A DNA stretch of 64,000 nucleotides from Bdellovibrionales bacterium (GCA_020630675.1 JAHDIR010000005.1:35225-99224), one strand, 5' to 3'. Numbered from the stretch's first letter, positions 29,650-39,883 are shown. Program-made: numbers and translations. Notes: generated from the letters alone by a model not told the origin.

Positions 29650-29795
29650 TATCCAAATAGACTTTTAAAACATTGAAAAACCCATTTACAGTGAATGAGA
29701 TGTGCACAGCTTTGTCCCAATATAATACGATAGGATTTATTTTAAATTGAATACAGGTTTTTCCATTGGCATATATTATGCAGTTTTTATGTTAT

Positions 29796-31106
29796 ATGAA
29801 AATTTTAAAAAAAATTACTCCACTCCTTTGTATAATTCCTTTACTTTTTTTGTATCAAAACTGTGGCAGTGGCTTTAATTCTCAAGTTTCACAATTAGAA
29901 AATATCGATGGAAGCTTAACAAGCTCTTCATTAATAAATAATTACTCTTCCAATAATCAGGAACCCAATACTGAAGGAGATCAACCTAAGGACAATGTCT
30001 CTGTCACAGACAATACAGCAAAAAACAACCCCTCTGACAAATCTCCACCTCCCTCTCAAGAAACCTTACCAGCAACACCTGTAGATGAACAACAACCCAC
30101 TGAAAACACTTCTGCTCCTGACAAAATTACATGTGATCACACAGCTTATCCATCAAACCTCCAAAGTAAAATAAACAGCCTAGACAGTGGAACTATCTGC
30201 TTAAAACCAGGTAACTATGGCCAGGTAATAATTGAAAACAAACTAAAAACATCATCAGCCAAACCTTTTCGCTTAATGCCTGACAAAGACGCTGAAGGCC
30301 TGGTTAAGTTTGTGGGTGATTCTTTTGCTAAATCTACAATGATTCGTGTTTACAACTCAAAGCATATTGAAGTTTATGGCTTATATTTTACAAATGCACA
30401 AAAAGCCATTGTTTATGCCAGCGTACAGGGTGGTTTAATCACTCAAAACACCATCAGTAATATAGGTATGGAAGCTATACATGTTGGTCGTTTTTACGGA
30501 GGAAAACCACGAGGCGATCTACCTTCTTCGTATATAGAGGTGTCTCATAATATCATTGAAAACACTGGGTTACTTAAAGACTCCTCAGGGGCTCCAAACC
30601 CTTATGGGGAAGGAATCTATATTGGTAACGGCTCTGACCCTAAGACAGATAAAACTCATGACATTTTAATTTACAAAAACACTATATCAAACACCAGTGC
30701 AGAAGCTATTGAATTAAAACCTTTTACAAGTAATATCCAAGTGATTGAAAATATTATTTCAGAAGTTAGTTTGATTCATTCGGGAGCTATCACAGTTGGT
30801 GTCGGTTCTGAAACCATTGAAAAAGATAGTAATCACCTCGTACAAGGAAATAAAATCTTCAATGTTACAAGTAGAAAATATTCTGTTGGTGGTATTGTTG
30901 TTGCTGTTGGTAAGACAACTTTGATTGACAATGAGGTTTATAATATTGAAGGCGGAAGAGATATTAGAATTTACAAATCAATGACTACTGCCAATAAAGA
31001 ATTTCATAAAGTCATGCTAAGAGGAAATAAAGCCAACAATATTGAGATCAATCAGTCCAATGGCTCGTACAATGGAGCTAATGCTCAGGTGATTCATTTA
31101 GATTAA
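29796..31106 (+). CDS. QNCG-type lipoprotein with right-handed parallel beta-helix domain
   Basis: Start at 29796 (MKILKKITPLLCIIPLLFLYQNCGSGF; ORF track 29766); 'NSKHIEVYGLYFTNAQKAIVYASVQGGLITQNTISNIGMEAIHVG' beta-helix rungs. Confidence 0.75.
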   Translation: MKILKKITPLLCIIPLLFLYQNCGSGFNSQVSQLENIDGSLTSSSLINNYSSNNQEPNTEGDQPKDNVSVTDNTAKNNPSDKSPPPSQETLPATPVDEQQPTENTSAPDKITCDHTAYPSNLQSKINSLDSGTICLKPGNYGQVIIENKLKTSSAKPFRLMPDKDAEGLVKFVGDSFAKSTMIRVYNSKHIEVYGLYFTNAQKAIVYASVQGGLITQNTISNIGMEAIHVGRFYGGKPRGDLPSSYIEVSHNIIENTGLLKDSSGAPNPYGEGIYIGNGSDPKTDKTHDILIYKNTISNTSAEAIELKPFTSNIQVIENIISEVSLIHSGAITVGVGSETIEKDSNHLVQGNKIFNVTSRKYSVGGIVVAVGKTTLIDNEVYNIEGGRDIRIYKSMTTANKEFHKVMLRGNKANNIEINQSNGSYNGANAQVIHLD

Positions 31107-31222
31107 AATAAACAATATGACGGTACGGCAGATGCCCCCCACCGAAATTCATTAATTTAACAAAATCATGATTCAAACTATAAGCAATGCTATGGACAGA
31201 GGTAAGTCCGCACTTTTAAACT

Positions 31223-31294
31223 AAAAGGTACGGACACACTTTTAGCCCAAAAGGTACGGACACACTTCTTGTCCAAAAGTGTGTCCGTACCTTT
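31223..31294. repeat. Cluster of three copies of the GTGTGTCCGTACC repeat, the last two forming an inverted pair
   Basis: 31223-31243 and 31249-31267 (aaaaggtacggacacactt orientation) and 31275-31294 (inverted). Perfect 18-bp stem 31250-31267/31277-31294, 9-nt loop. Confidence 0.9.
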
Positions 31295-31297
31295 GAA

Positions 31298-32698
31298 TTA
31301 ATTTCTGTCTTGTGGGTTGAGTTTTGTGATTCCAGCGTCGGGGTCAATTCCTGAGTAGCCATTCACAACTTGTGACCAACAAACATCTCCTAATTTCATA
31401 TAAGTAATACCATCAGGCGACCAATCATGACCATGACCTCCGTACATACCCATATAAAACAAAGAGTCAATCATGGGTTTGTTACCGGCTAGCTGCCAGC
31501 CAATATTTGATTTGTTCAAACGTAGCTCTCCATTAATCCAACCTCTAAGGCTACCATCAGACTTACCAATCGATGAGTTGGTTGTTATTTCTATCGTTAT
31601 TTCTATCCACTCTCCAATCGGTGCAGTTTGTGGTCCAATTTCAATATCTTCACCGTACTCTGTACTGCGATCTGCCGCATAAGAATAGACAATAATATTT
31701 GCCGTGCCATCACGGTTGCCTCGCCAACCCAGTCTTGCAGTAAACCCTTTTGGGTCATCTTTTCCACCTGTAGGATAAGTACCACTGCCAAAACCAAAGC
31801 CAAGTTTACCACCTTGGTAACGCTCACCACCCCAGTCCCAGCCTTTTTCAAAGTAAATAGACTGCACAAGCCTATAAGTTTGACTACCAGAAATATTAGC
31901 CCCCATAGCCACCCACTCAGTGCCTTTGAAGTTAGGAACAAATTTATGCCTAAGAACTTTACCGTAGCGATCATTATCTTCGACAGATAAAAACTCTCTA
32001 CCAATAAAAAACCTAGGCGCTTTTTTTAGCCATGTTGTCCAATGACTTAATTGAGCCGATCCAAAAGAAACATTATTGCGGCCTAAATTTAAACATTGAG
32101 CATCGCCAGGGTTACTGCCAACTTTTATGTAACGCCCTAATAAGGGTGGCACCTCCGGCTCGCTAGGAGCGATATTCACTTCAGTTGAAAAATCTAAGTA
32201 CTGCCCGTTGGCTACTAATTGAGATCCTCCATTAGCAAAATTATCTGAGCTATAATAAACGCGGCCGTAAACTTTATAATCCCCTTCCGGTAAATTAGGG
32301 AACGTATAAAAAAGTTGACTGCCTACTCCAGAGGAATCTCCTAGGTCGTTTGATCTGGAGTTATCATTATCTTTTTGAGGCTGGCTTCCTAAGTGGTAAT
32401 CAAAAACTAGTCCTTCATCACTTACACCTTTTTTCAACCTTACAGTTAAAGACCTTTCTTGTGCATTCACCTGAATATCTAAAATTTCAGGAGCTCCAGT
32501 CGGAGAAAGAGGGACGTTATTGGTATCAGGGGAAGATTGGTTATTCTCTTTGTTTGACTGGTTATCAGGAGAGCTGCCCGGTGAGCCTTGAAGTGAAAGG
32601 GACTCACTTTGAGACAGCCCCGCTTCAAAGGAGCTTCCGCAGTTTTGATAGAAAAATAAAAGAGGAAGTAAAAAAAGTATTCGTAATAAAGATTTCAT
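31298..32698 (-). CDS. QNCG-type lipoprotein with polysaccharide lyase family 14-like domain
   Basis: 'LLFFYQNCGSSF' signal; 'WDWGGERYQGGKLGFGFGSGTYPTGGKDDPKGFTARLGWRGNRDGTANIIVYSYAADRSTEYGED' resembles PL14/alginate lyase-like fold. Confidence 0.7.
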   Translation of the reverse strand: MKSLLRILFLLPLLFFYQNCGSSFEAGLSQSESLSLQGSPGSSPDNQSNKENNQSSPDTNNVPLSPTGAPEILDIQVNAQERSLTVRLKKGVSDEGLVFDYHLGSQPQKDNDNSRSNDLGDSSGVGSQLFYTFPNLPEGDYKVYGRVYYSSDNFANGGSQLVANGQYLDFSTEVNIAPSEPEVPPLLGRYIKVGSNPGDAQCLNLGRNNVSFGSAQLSHWTTWLKKAPRFFIGREFLSVEDNDRYGKVLRHKFVPNFKGTEWVAMGANISGSQTYRLVQSIYFEKGWDWGGERYQGGKLGFGFGSGTYPTGGKDDPKGFTARLGWRGNRDGTANIIVYSYAADRSTEYGEDIEIGPQTAPIGEWIEITIEITTNSSIGKSDGSLRGWINGELRLNKSNIGWQLAGNKPMIDSLFYMGMYGGHGHDWSPDGITYMKLGDVCWSQVVNGYSGIDPDAGITKLNPQDRN

Positions 32699-32876
32699 AC
32701 CTTAAAGAATACAATTAGCGTTCCAAATTTATTTCTCATTCAGCTCATAAGAGCAACGACAATTGAGCTGAACAATTTTATTTTCAACGTCATGTTCAAA
32801 CATTTTATACTGTCAGTTTTATATTCATTTTTCTTGGGTCTGTTGTTTTTGTCGTTTCTTAATGTGAGACGCTTTT

Positions 32877-33293
32877 TTATTGCCTAGGCTTTTTAGTGAA
32901 GGCTTTAGACTCTAGCTGTTCTAAAGTGGCTACGGTTAAAGAACTCATATGGCTCGACTCCAAGACCACCTGAGGGGCTTTTCCTTCATCAAAAGCTTCT
33001 TTCCAGCGGCTAGCGCAAAGGCACCAATGATCCCCTTCTTTTAAACCAACAAATCCAAATTCAGGGCGCGGTGTACTAAGGTCATTGCCTTCTTTTTTAG
33101 AAAAATCTAAAAACTCATCGGTCATAACACAACAAACAACATGGTGGCCATGGTCTGACTCATCTGTTTTGCAAAAACCGTCTCTAAACCAACCCGTCAT
33201 AGGTTCACAACTACATTCGCTTAAAGGTTGCCCAAAAACATTCAATGATGAGCTACGATCTTTTGTTTCTCTTAGGTTTATCACTTTACTCAT
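32877..33293 (-). CDS. DUF2237 family protein
   Basis: 'NVFGQPLSECSCEPMTGWFRDGFCKTDESDHGHHVVCCVMTDEFLDFSKKEGNDLSTPRPEFGFVGLKEGDHWCLCASRWKEA' canonical DUF2237. Confidence 0.92.
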   Translation of the reverse strand: MSKVINLRETKDRSSSLNVFGQPLSECSCEPMTGWFRDGFCKTDESDHGHHVVCCVMTDEFLDFSKKEGNDLSTPRPEFGFVGLKEGDHWCLCASRWKEAFDEGKAPQVVLESSHMSSLTVATLEQLESKAFTKKPRQ

Positions 33294-33465
33294 GACTTCT
33301 CCTGGTCAAAATGAATAACTTCTATTCCATACACGGAATTTTTACAGGAAGCAATTTTTACCTCTTAGAGACTTTACTCGGTCTTTAGAATCTTTTAGAG
33401 TCACACTTTTAAAGTGCAAAAAATATTTATAAGATAACCTTTTTCCCATAAAACAAAGCCCTCTT

Positions 33466-34524
33466 ATGATTTCTGAAATTTTAAATAAAATTAACATCTT
33501 AGAGAGTTCATGGGATCTTACCACTTTTCCGCAAAAAGCCTTAGATGTTCTCAAAAAATTAAAGCCATCTGGTTCCTTTTTTGAATTTGAGACCGAGGTG
33601 GCCCAATGGCTTTTACAAACGCAAACACTCCCCGAACAGGTCAATTTATACAATAGCTTTGGGGAGCCCCCCATCACTCTTTTTAATAACAAAAAATTTG
33701 CCGTTGATATTTATTTTTGGCGCAAAAACGACACTCTTATTCACTCCCATGCTTTTCGCGGAGCCTTTCAAGTTTTATTTGGTCAATCCTTGCACGAAAA
33801 ATTTGAAGTTCAGCAATCTGAACATATCCACAGTGATATCCAGTTCACCGACTTAAAAAGCACTGAGCGAAAAATTTTAACAGCGGGGCATTGTCAAATG
33901 ATCCCACCAAGTCAGGTTCTTATTCATAAGGTTTGTCATTTAAATAATCCGACCGTGACCTTATGTATACGCTCGGTTAACGACACTGAACTAAGCCAGT
34001 GGCATTATTTACCGACCGGCTTAAGCTTTAAAAAACATAACCTTACAGAAGAAACTATTAAACGAATTCTATACTTTGAGTTTTTATATAAAAGCCACCC
34101 CGACTCATCTATCGTATTTCTTGACAACGCCCTGAAACGCTTACCTGACTCCGGTTTAATCGATTTATACGAAGGGCTTTTCATTAATGAAATGGGTTTA
34201 GGACAAGAGGCTTTGTCTGTGGCTTTGGATGAAGTGGAACAAAAGATACTTTTAAAAAAATGGTCTTCCCGATACTTTCAAGCTCTAAGAGAGAGTTCAG
34301 TTTTACTCAATGAACAGACCGTCACAAAGCCAGAACTAAAGCTTTTAGCTCATTCTATTAATAGTCGTTACTCGGCAAAGGAAACCCAGGCTCTCGTGTC
34401 TGAAATTAGCTCAAAACCTCTAAATACCCTATTGCACGATTTAACCATGGGCTGTCCTGTTTTTTCAGAAGAACATTATGAGCAACAAGCCTTACGAGTA
34501 GATCAATTTAGACAAAGTTTGTAG
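33466..34524 (+). CDS. Hypothetical protein, possibly cupin-like
   Basis: 352 aa ORF; 'YFWRKNDTLIHSHAFRGAFQVLFGQSLHEKF...HCQMIPPSQVLIHKVCHLNNPT' suggests a His-containing cupin-like core. Confidence 0.55.
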   Translation: MISEILNKINILESSWDLTTFPQKALDVLKKLKPSGSFFEFETEVAQWLLQTQTLPEQVNLYNSFGEPPITLFNNKKFAVDIYFWRKNDTLIHSHAFRGAFQVLFGQSLHEKFEVQQSEHIHSDIQFTDLKSTERKILTAGHCQMIPPSQVLIHKVCHLNNPTVTLCIRSVNDTELSQWHYLPTGLSFKKHNLTEETIKRILYFEFLYKSHPDSSIVFLDNALKRLPDSGLIDLYEGLFINEMGLGQEALSVALDEVEQKILLKKWSSRYFQALRESSVLLNEQTVTKPELKLLAHSINSRYSAKETQALVSEISSKPLNTLLHDLTMGCPVFSEEHYEQQALRVDQFRQSL

Positions 34525-34611
34525 TGAAAAAGCTTTAGACAAAGAAGACAAAATATTCAAAAACAAGCTTTTTATCTGCCTATTTTATCGAATTTGCGGT
34601 AGCACAAGGCT

Positions 34612-35532
34612 ATGTCTTACCAGCCCTCAGTGCGTTTAAATAAATTTATTGCCCAAAGTGGAATTTGCTCAAGAAGAGATGCCGACCGTTTTATTGAAAA
34701 TGGTCAGGTTAAAATTAATCGTAAAAAAGCGACCCTATCTCATCGAGTCCATCCTGGTGACGAGGTTATGGTGAATGGGCAAATCATTAAGTCTGAAGAA
34801 GTTGAGCCCTTTACTTTTATTGCCTTTAATAAACCAGCCGGTATTGTTTCAACCACGGAAGGGAGTGAAAAAGATAATATTGTTCGTTTTCTGAATTATC
34901 CTTATCGTATATTTCCTGTTGGTCGACTAGATAAAGAATCGACTGGGCTAATCTTTCTTACCAATGAAGGTGATTTGGTTAACAAAGTTTTACGAGCTGG
35001 CAACAACCATGAAAAAGAATACTTAGTGACTGTAAACAAGCCGATCACTGAGCAATTTGTTGAAGATATGTCTAAAGGTGTTCCTATTCTTGGGGTTTAT
35101 ACTAAAAAGTGTAAAGTTGAGAAAGTTTCTAACTTTGTTTTTAGAATTACTTTAATTCAAGGGTTAAACCGACAAATTCGTAGAATGTGCGAGCATTTTA
35201 AATATGAAGTAAAAGAACTTCAGCGCGTTCGAATTATGCATGTTTGTTTGGATGGTCTTCCAGAAGGAGACTTTAGGGCCCTAAATGAAGGTGAACTTAA
35301 GCAGCTTTTTCAACTGGTGAAAAACTCCTCCTCAGAGGCAACGCCAAAATCTAAATCTAAATCTAAATCTAAATCTAAGTCTAAGTCTAAGTCTAAGTCT
35401 AAGTCAGCTCATGGCTCAACCTCATTTAAAACCAAAAGAAAAAATAATTCTTCTAGTAAAAAATTTTCTGGCTCAAAAAAAACAGGACGTCCGTCAAATA
35501 AAAAAAATAGAGGTCGAAGAAAATCTAGATAA
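34612..35532 (+). CDS. 23S rRNA pseudouridine synthase, RluF/RsuA-like, with a C-terminal SK-rich tail
   Basis: S4 domain '[30 protein letters not shown]', catalytic '[19 protein letters not shown]', '[26 protein letters not shown]'. Confidence 0.9.
   Translation: MSYQPSVRLNKFIAQSGICSRRDADRFIENGQVKINRKKATLSHRVHPGDEVMVNGQIIKSEEVEPFTFIAFNKPAGIVSTTEGSEKDNIVRFLNYPYRIFPVGRLDKESTGLIFLTNEGDLVNKVLRAGNNHEKEYLVTVNKPITEQFVEDMSKGVPILGVYTKKCKVEKVSNFVFRITLIQGLNRQIRRMCEHFKYEVKELQRVRIMHVCLDGLPEGDFRALNEGELKQLFQLVKNSSSEATPKSKSKSKSKSKSKSKSKSKSAHGSTSFKTKRKNNSSSKKFSGSKKTGRPSNKKNRGRRKSR
35347..35405 (+). repeat. Hexanucleotide tandem repeat (AAATCT/AAGTCT)n encoding (KS)n
   Basis: aaatctaaatctaaatct...aagtctaagtctaagtc in frame inside the pseudouridine synthase. 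Confidence 0.9.
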
Positions 35533-35537
35533 CACCT

Positions 35538-35583
35538 AACCGAAAAATAATTAGTTTTACTTTTTTATGTTTCGGTTTTTATT
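35538..35583 (+). terminator. Putative terminator of the pseudouridine synthase gene
   Basis: AACCGAAA ... TTTCGGTT followed by TTTATTT. Confidence 0.5.
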
Positions 35584-37431
35584 TCAACATTTAAGGCTTT
35601 GTACGAACTGTTGGAAAATTTCTTTGTGCTTTTTCACATTTAACTCAGGAGACATAGATACACGCACTATATAATCTTTATCTCCTTCTTTTGTAGTACC
35701 TTGTGTTGATGTGGCAGGAATTGTCCAGTAACAGCCTTTTAACTGACCATAGCTTACGCAATGTTTACTTTCATTGGGGATATTTTTAATCATTAAATGA
35801 ATAAGTTGGTGATTTAAAGTTCTTTTGTACTCTTCTTTGTCTAACTCACTATCGCCTTTTGTCGGTAGGTCCAGAGAAAAAACAGAAGGAGTAAAGCCTT
35901 GCTGAGCTAATTCTTCAGAGACAAAATTTATTTTTGCTTGCGGAAGCACCTCATGAATAAAATTAACAAATTCTCTGGTGTTTTTATAAGCCTCAGAAAT
36001 TCTTGTGTTCATGGAAGGCATTTGCTCAGCTAAAATTTTTATTTGCAAAGCTGTGGCCTCGTTGTCACAAATTTTAAGGTGAAGGTCTATTTTTTCAAGT
36101 AAAGTCTCAGCATCTTGATTGGCTACACAATATCCTGCCGTACAAAGCCCGCCACTAGGAAATTTTGAACCGCTCACGTAGGATATCGCACGAACTGAAG
36201 ACAAAATATTTCCTTCCCCTAAAAAATGTACATTGGGACAAAAAGTTTGATCTAACACAAAAACTGGGTCCACAGCCTTATCCCCATTTTTTGTGATTCT
36301 TTCTTCACTTAAAACATTTTTTAATTGAATTAAATCAGGAACCTCAACACGAGGATTTGTAGGGATTTCAGCAACAATAAACGGCACATCATCATTGTGA
36401 GAAATATTTTTTAATATTTTATCAAGACTATCAACCATATTGTGGCCATCATCTACTGCTAGGTCTACGACCTCAACCGAGTTGAGGCTTGCGGCCACTC
36501 TTCGCGCTTGATCATTGGTGCCTCCATAGCAATTGGGAGGAACTATTAACTTAATTTTTTTATTTGGGTACTTTTCAAAGGCATCATCAATTAAGCCCAT
36601 TAAAATAGCATATTGCATGGTCAAACCACAAGAACTCAACAGAGCTTTTGAAGTGGTATTTGTAATTTTTTGAATCGAACTAATAACTTTTAGTTTGTTG
36701 GCAGAAGAATTTAACTTTGGTTGTAAATGTGCCATACCAGTTATTTTTTTTAAAAGAGTCTGACAGTTGACAGGTGTCATAGCAATGGACTCTCTTCTTC
36801 GCACATGTTGAATATCAGAAATATAATCATGACGATCAACACCGTTAACAATTAAAACACTGCCAAGACTGTCAAACTCATTTAAAACAAAATCAATATT
36901 TGCCGGAACATGAAGTTCGGTTAAATTTTGATGACGGCTTACAAATACATGACAACATTCAGATAACCCAGATGGCTCCCAGTGACTACTTTTTATTATG
37001 TCAAAGTCATAACCATAAATATTTCTTAAAACACTTTCATTAAAACTTGGAGTGATTTCATCTTCAAAAATAATTTTTGTTTTTTTATGATCTAATAAAT
37101 TTTTACGAAGAATAGCCAACAATGGCATGGTTTGTGAGTCGAAGCAAATAACTTCTAAAGGTTTATAGTTGTTGAGCTTTGCCACAGTCCACTCAAGTAC
37201 ACAAGAAAGTGGATGACCGAGACGAATATAATCATAAGCTGTAGGTAAAGAACTAAATGCCTCTGGTGAGCTCAACGATTGCTGAAACAAGGCTTCAAAC
37301 TCTTGTAAAAATTCAAACTTGGCTTGGTTTTCATTGTATACATCTAAACGATGAGTGGTTTGCGTTAGCCAAGCAGGTGGGTGGTTATTTAATGTATTTT
37401 TAACAAAAGAAATGACGTCATTTTTATTCAT
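35584..37431 (-). CDS. PLP-dependent Cys/Met metabolism-type enzyme with a long N-terminal extension
   Basis: C-terminal half 'VLDQTFCPNVHFLGEGNILSSVRAISYVSGSKFPSGGLCTAGYCVANQDAETLLEKIDLHLKICDNEATALQIKILAEQMPSMNTRI' resembles the cystathionine gamma-synthase fold (SGSK lysine). Confidence 0.55.
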   Translation of the reverse strand: MNKNDVISFVKNTLNNHPPAWLTQTTHRLDVYNENQAKFEFLQEFEALFQQSLSSPEAFSSLPTAYDYIRLGHPLSCVLEWTVAKLNNYKPLEVICFDSQTMPLLAILRKNLLDHKKTKIIFEDEITPSFNESVLRNIYGYDFDIIKSSHWEPSGLSECCHVFVSRHQNLTELHVPANIDFVLNEFDSLGSVLIVNGVDRHDYISDIQHVRRRESIAMTPVNCQTLLKKITGMAHLQPKLNSSANKLKVISSIQKITNTTSKALLSSCGLTMQYAILMGLIDDAFEKYPNKKIKLIVPPNCYGGTNDQARRVAASLNSVEVVDLAVDDGHNMVDSLDKILKNISHNDDVPFIVAEIPTNPRVEVPDLIQLKNVLSEERITKNGDKAVDPVFVLDQTFCPNVHFLGEGNILSSVRAISYVSGSKFPSGGLCTAGYCVANQDAETLLEKIDLHLKICDNEATALQIKILAEQMPSMNTRISEAYKNTREFVNFIHEVLPQAKINFVSEELAQQGFTPSVFSLDLPTKGDSELDKEEYKRTLNHQLIHLMIKNIPNESKHCVSYGQLKGCYWTIPATSTQGTTKEGDKDYIVRVSMSPELNVKKHKEIFQQFVQSLKC

Positions 37432-37614
37432 ATATCAGGCCCTCGATAGCTACTTAATATACAATAGATCAAAGGATTTTAAAGGCACAGATTGGCATTA
37501 AAGACGGTGGTCCGAAGTTTGACAGTTGCCCTGGTTTTGAAGATATAAACTAAGAATGAAAGATCAGTAAGAGGTTTCCTTTTGAAGTATCATTTGTAGA
37601 CACTTTTCAATAAT

Positions 37615-38202
37615 TCACCTATTTGGCAGGCCAACCTCCAGTTTTGAAAATTTCTTTCTTGCATTGTTAGCATGTACAATGGCAGCGTGAATATTTTTAT
37701 AAACAATGTGTGTATTCCCTTCTTTGTCTTCGACAACCGTAGTTGATCTTGGAATTTTCTCATTCATAAACTCACTAAGATTAAACAAGGCACACCCAAG
37801 CATTCTTATAGCATCTAAAATTTTCTTTTCCTCTGGATTTTTCTCAGTAACAACATAATCTTCGATAGCCAGATCAACTACTACGAGTCTTAATCCGAAC
37901 TCTATTGCACTCAGGGCGTTGCTAAGGTTTTGTAAGTCCTTGCTTTGAGTATGCGAAGCTAATTCTGAAGACGCGAGCCCGAAACTAGCGAGTGAGCCCC
38001 TAACATCCGGATTATCCCTCGGAATAATTACATCAGAATAAAGAGTGTTGCCATGAGATATACTTCCAGGGTTGTCATGCAAGTTAATATTATCAGGTAT
38101 TTCAATGAACTCATTATACTGGCTTTCTAAGTTACAACTCATTTCATTTGCAAAAGCATTAAAAGTACATGTTAGAATACATGCTAAAACTATATTTTTC
38201 AT
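37615..38202 (-). CDS. Small exported protein of unknown function
   Basis: 195 aa with signal peptide MKNIVLACILTCTFNAFA. Confidence 0.55.
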   Translation of the reverse strand: MKNIVLACILTCTFNAFANEMSCNLESQYNEFIEIPDNINLHDNPGSISHGNTLYSDVIIPRDNPDVRGSLASFGLASSELASHTQSKDLQNLSNALSAIEFGLRLVVVDLAIEDYVVTEKNPEEKKILDAIRMLGCALFNLSEFMNEKIPRSTTVVEDKEGNTHIVYKNIHAAIVHANNARKKFSKLEVGLPNR

Positions 38203-38434
38203 AATTCTCTCAATATTGATAAATTTATTCTTATTACCTTAAAGCGGCTTATTACGTCAAAATTAAAAAAATAACTTTAGTTTAGTTTGTTTCTATTTCT
38301 TTGACCGCACATTGGTTGTTATTTTTACAACTAAACGAGTATAACTTGATAAGTTACTAGTAAATTTTACAGATGAGCTAAACTAGATGTGTTCAAATAC
38401 TTAATTATACCTAAAGTTAAAATTTTATGAGAAA

Positions 38435-39883
38435 TCATAAATTAGCATCTAAATAACTGACAATACTAAAAATGAGATTTGAGTCGACATTTGCCTGACC
38501 AGACTTTCCGAAAAGAGAGCCCGCTGAACTTCTGCCTCCAGCACTGGAAAGTCCTGTTTCTCTGAAGTAATTAAAAACTCTAGTTAAATCAAAATTAAAA
38601 TTTAAAGATCTTAGCTTAATGTTAGTCACCGGACCAACATCTGAAGAAGTTCTAGTTATTACAACTAAAGCTTGCTTCCCATCTATAACTTCAGGTCTTT
38701 GTCCTTTGAAGTGTTGAAGGACTTGAAACGCATCTAGTTTTTGATCTAAACTTAGTGAAGCTACGCAAATTCTATTAAAACAAGAAAACGTTCCTTTCTC
38801 TAAACTTTCAGAGTTAATAACATTGGAAGAATTAAGGTTCATTGATAACGTTGATACGGACTTAGATGCTTGTTGCCAGAGGTCTAAACCTTTTTGGAGT
38901 AACAGACCATGAAGGTTTTCACTAAAACTTACAAGAGATGATACAGCCTCGATACTGGCGGCTTTTCGAGATAAGTCTAATATCCATTCTAGCGTATTTG
39001 GGAGCGCTTCGTGAACTTGAGAAAAAGAAGTCTCAGGGTGTTCAATATGATAGTCCTCAAAAGCTCTAAAATAATAGTAGCCGATTAAAACTGCTAAGGT
39101 ATTCGATGTTGAAGCTATAAAACCATGGTCATTGAACATAGCTATATCACTAAGTAAAAAACCGAACTTTTTAAGAAAGGTAACATCTGTAGATCTTCTG
39201 ATAAGAAGGTGAGATAGAATAATATCTGCATCCGAATGGTCTCTTACTAAAAAACCTGTCTCTAGATCAGTAAGAAGTTTTTTAGCCTGATTTACAGTAC
39301 TTCTGGTTGTATCTGCTTTTGCTCTATCATGTAACCATAATAAAAAATCAAGAACAAGCGGTGTGGTACTCGTATCACTTAAAATTTGTCGACCGTAGTG
39401 GTGATCTATGATAATTTGTTGCTGTGATATCGCTCTTCTATAGAACTCTTCAAAAATAATATTTTTTTGCGAAGATGTTAAGTCCATATATTTTTTTGAG
39501 GACAAATTAACTGGGGTTGAGTCTGATACAATATTTAGAGGTTCAGTATGTGCGCCAGTATTAAAATCAAAAACTAAAACTTTTCTATCAGTTGAAGTTA
39601 GTACATATTCAATAGCACCTTCATAAAACTCATTAATTTTCGTTTGTGCTTGAAGTCCCCACCTATTTAGATACATAGATCCTGAGCCTACATTCATACT
39701 TAAACCTGGCGCATAGGCAGTTATTAGCTGCCTGAGGTAAGCTTCTCGTTCCGAGCTCATAAGATCTTTACATTCCATTCCGTATAAAGTTATGCTTTGA
39801 ACCATGAATAAGGATATAAATAATACAAACCTCATTATTGCACTAAACAAAAAGCTCAGCAGAAAGTAAACATCTATCATCAT
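38435..39883 (-). CDS. Exported protein of unknown function
   Basis: 482 aa ORF; hydrophobic N-terminus (real start may be MRFVLFISLFMVQSITLYG). Confidence 0.55.
   Translation of the reverse strand: MMIDVYFLLSFLFSAIMRFVLFISLFMVQSITLYGMECKDLMSSEREAYLRQLITAYAPGLSMNVGSGSMYLNRWGLQAQTKINEFYEGAIEYVLTSTDRKVLVFDFNTGAHTEPLNIVSDSTPVNLSSKKYMDLTSSQKNIIFEEFYRRAISQQQIIIDHHYGRQILSDTSTTPLVLDFLLWLHDRAKADTTRSTVNQAKKLLTDLETGFLVRDHSDADIILSHLLIRRSTDVTFLKKFGFLLSDIAMFNDHGFIASTSNTLAVLIGYYYFRAFEDYHIEHPETSFSQVHEALPNTLEWILDLSRKAASIEAVSSLVSFSENLHGLLLQKGLDLWQQASKSVSTLSMNLNSSNVINSESLEKGTFSCFNRICVASLSLDQKLDAFQVLQHFKGQRPEVIDGKQALVVITRTSSDVGPVTNIKLRSLNFNFDLTRVFNYFRETGLSSAGGRSSAGSLFGKSGQANVDSNLIFSIVSYLDANL

Noticed and set aside
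28903-29650. Insertion sequence explanation for the 113-bp direct repeats
   Set aside because: No transposase, no terminal inverted repeats seen; the repeat is antitoxin coding sequence and is far longer than a target-site duplication.
31603-32004. 133-aa and 120-aa overlapping ORFs within the PL14-like lipoprotein gene
   Set aside because: Alternative frames of a gene with a convincing signal peptide and domain; no independent support.
32350-32718. 122-aa plus-strand ORF at the 5' end of the PL14-like gene
   Set aside because: Antisense to a supported CDS, no known motif.
33342-33692. 116-aa minus-strand ORF overlapping the start of the 33466 gene
   Set aside because: Overlaps a better-supported 352-aa ORF; composition looks non-coding.
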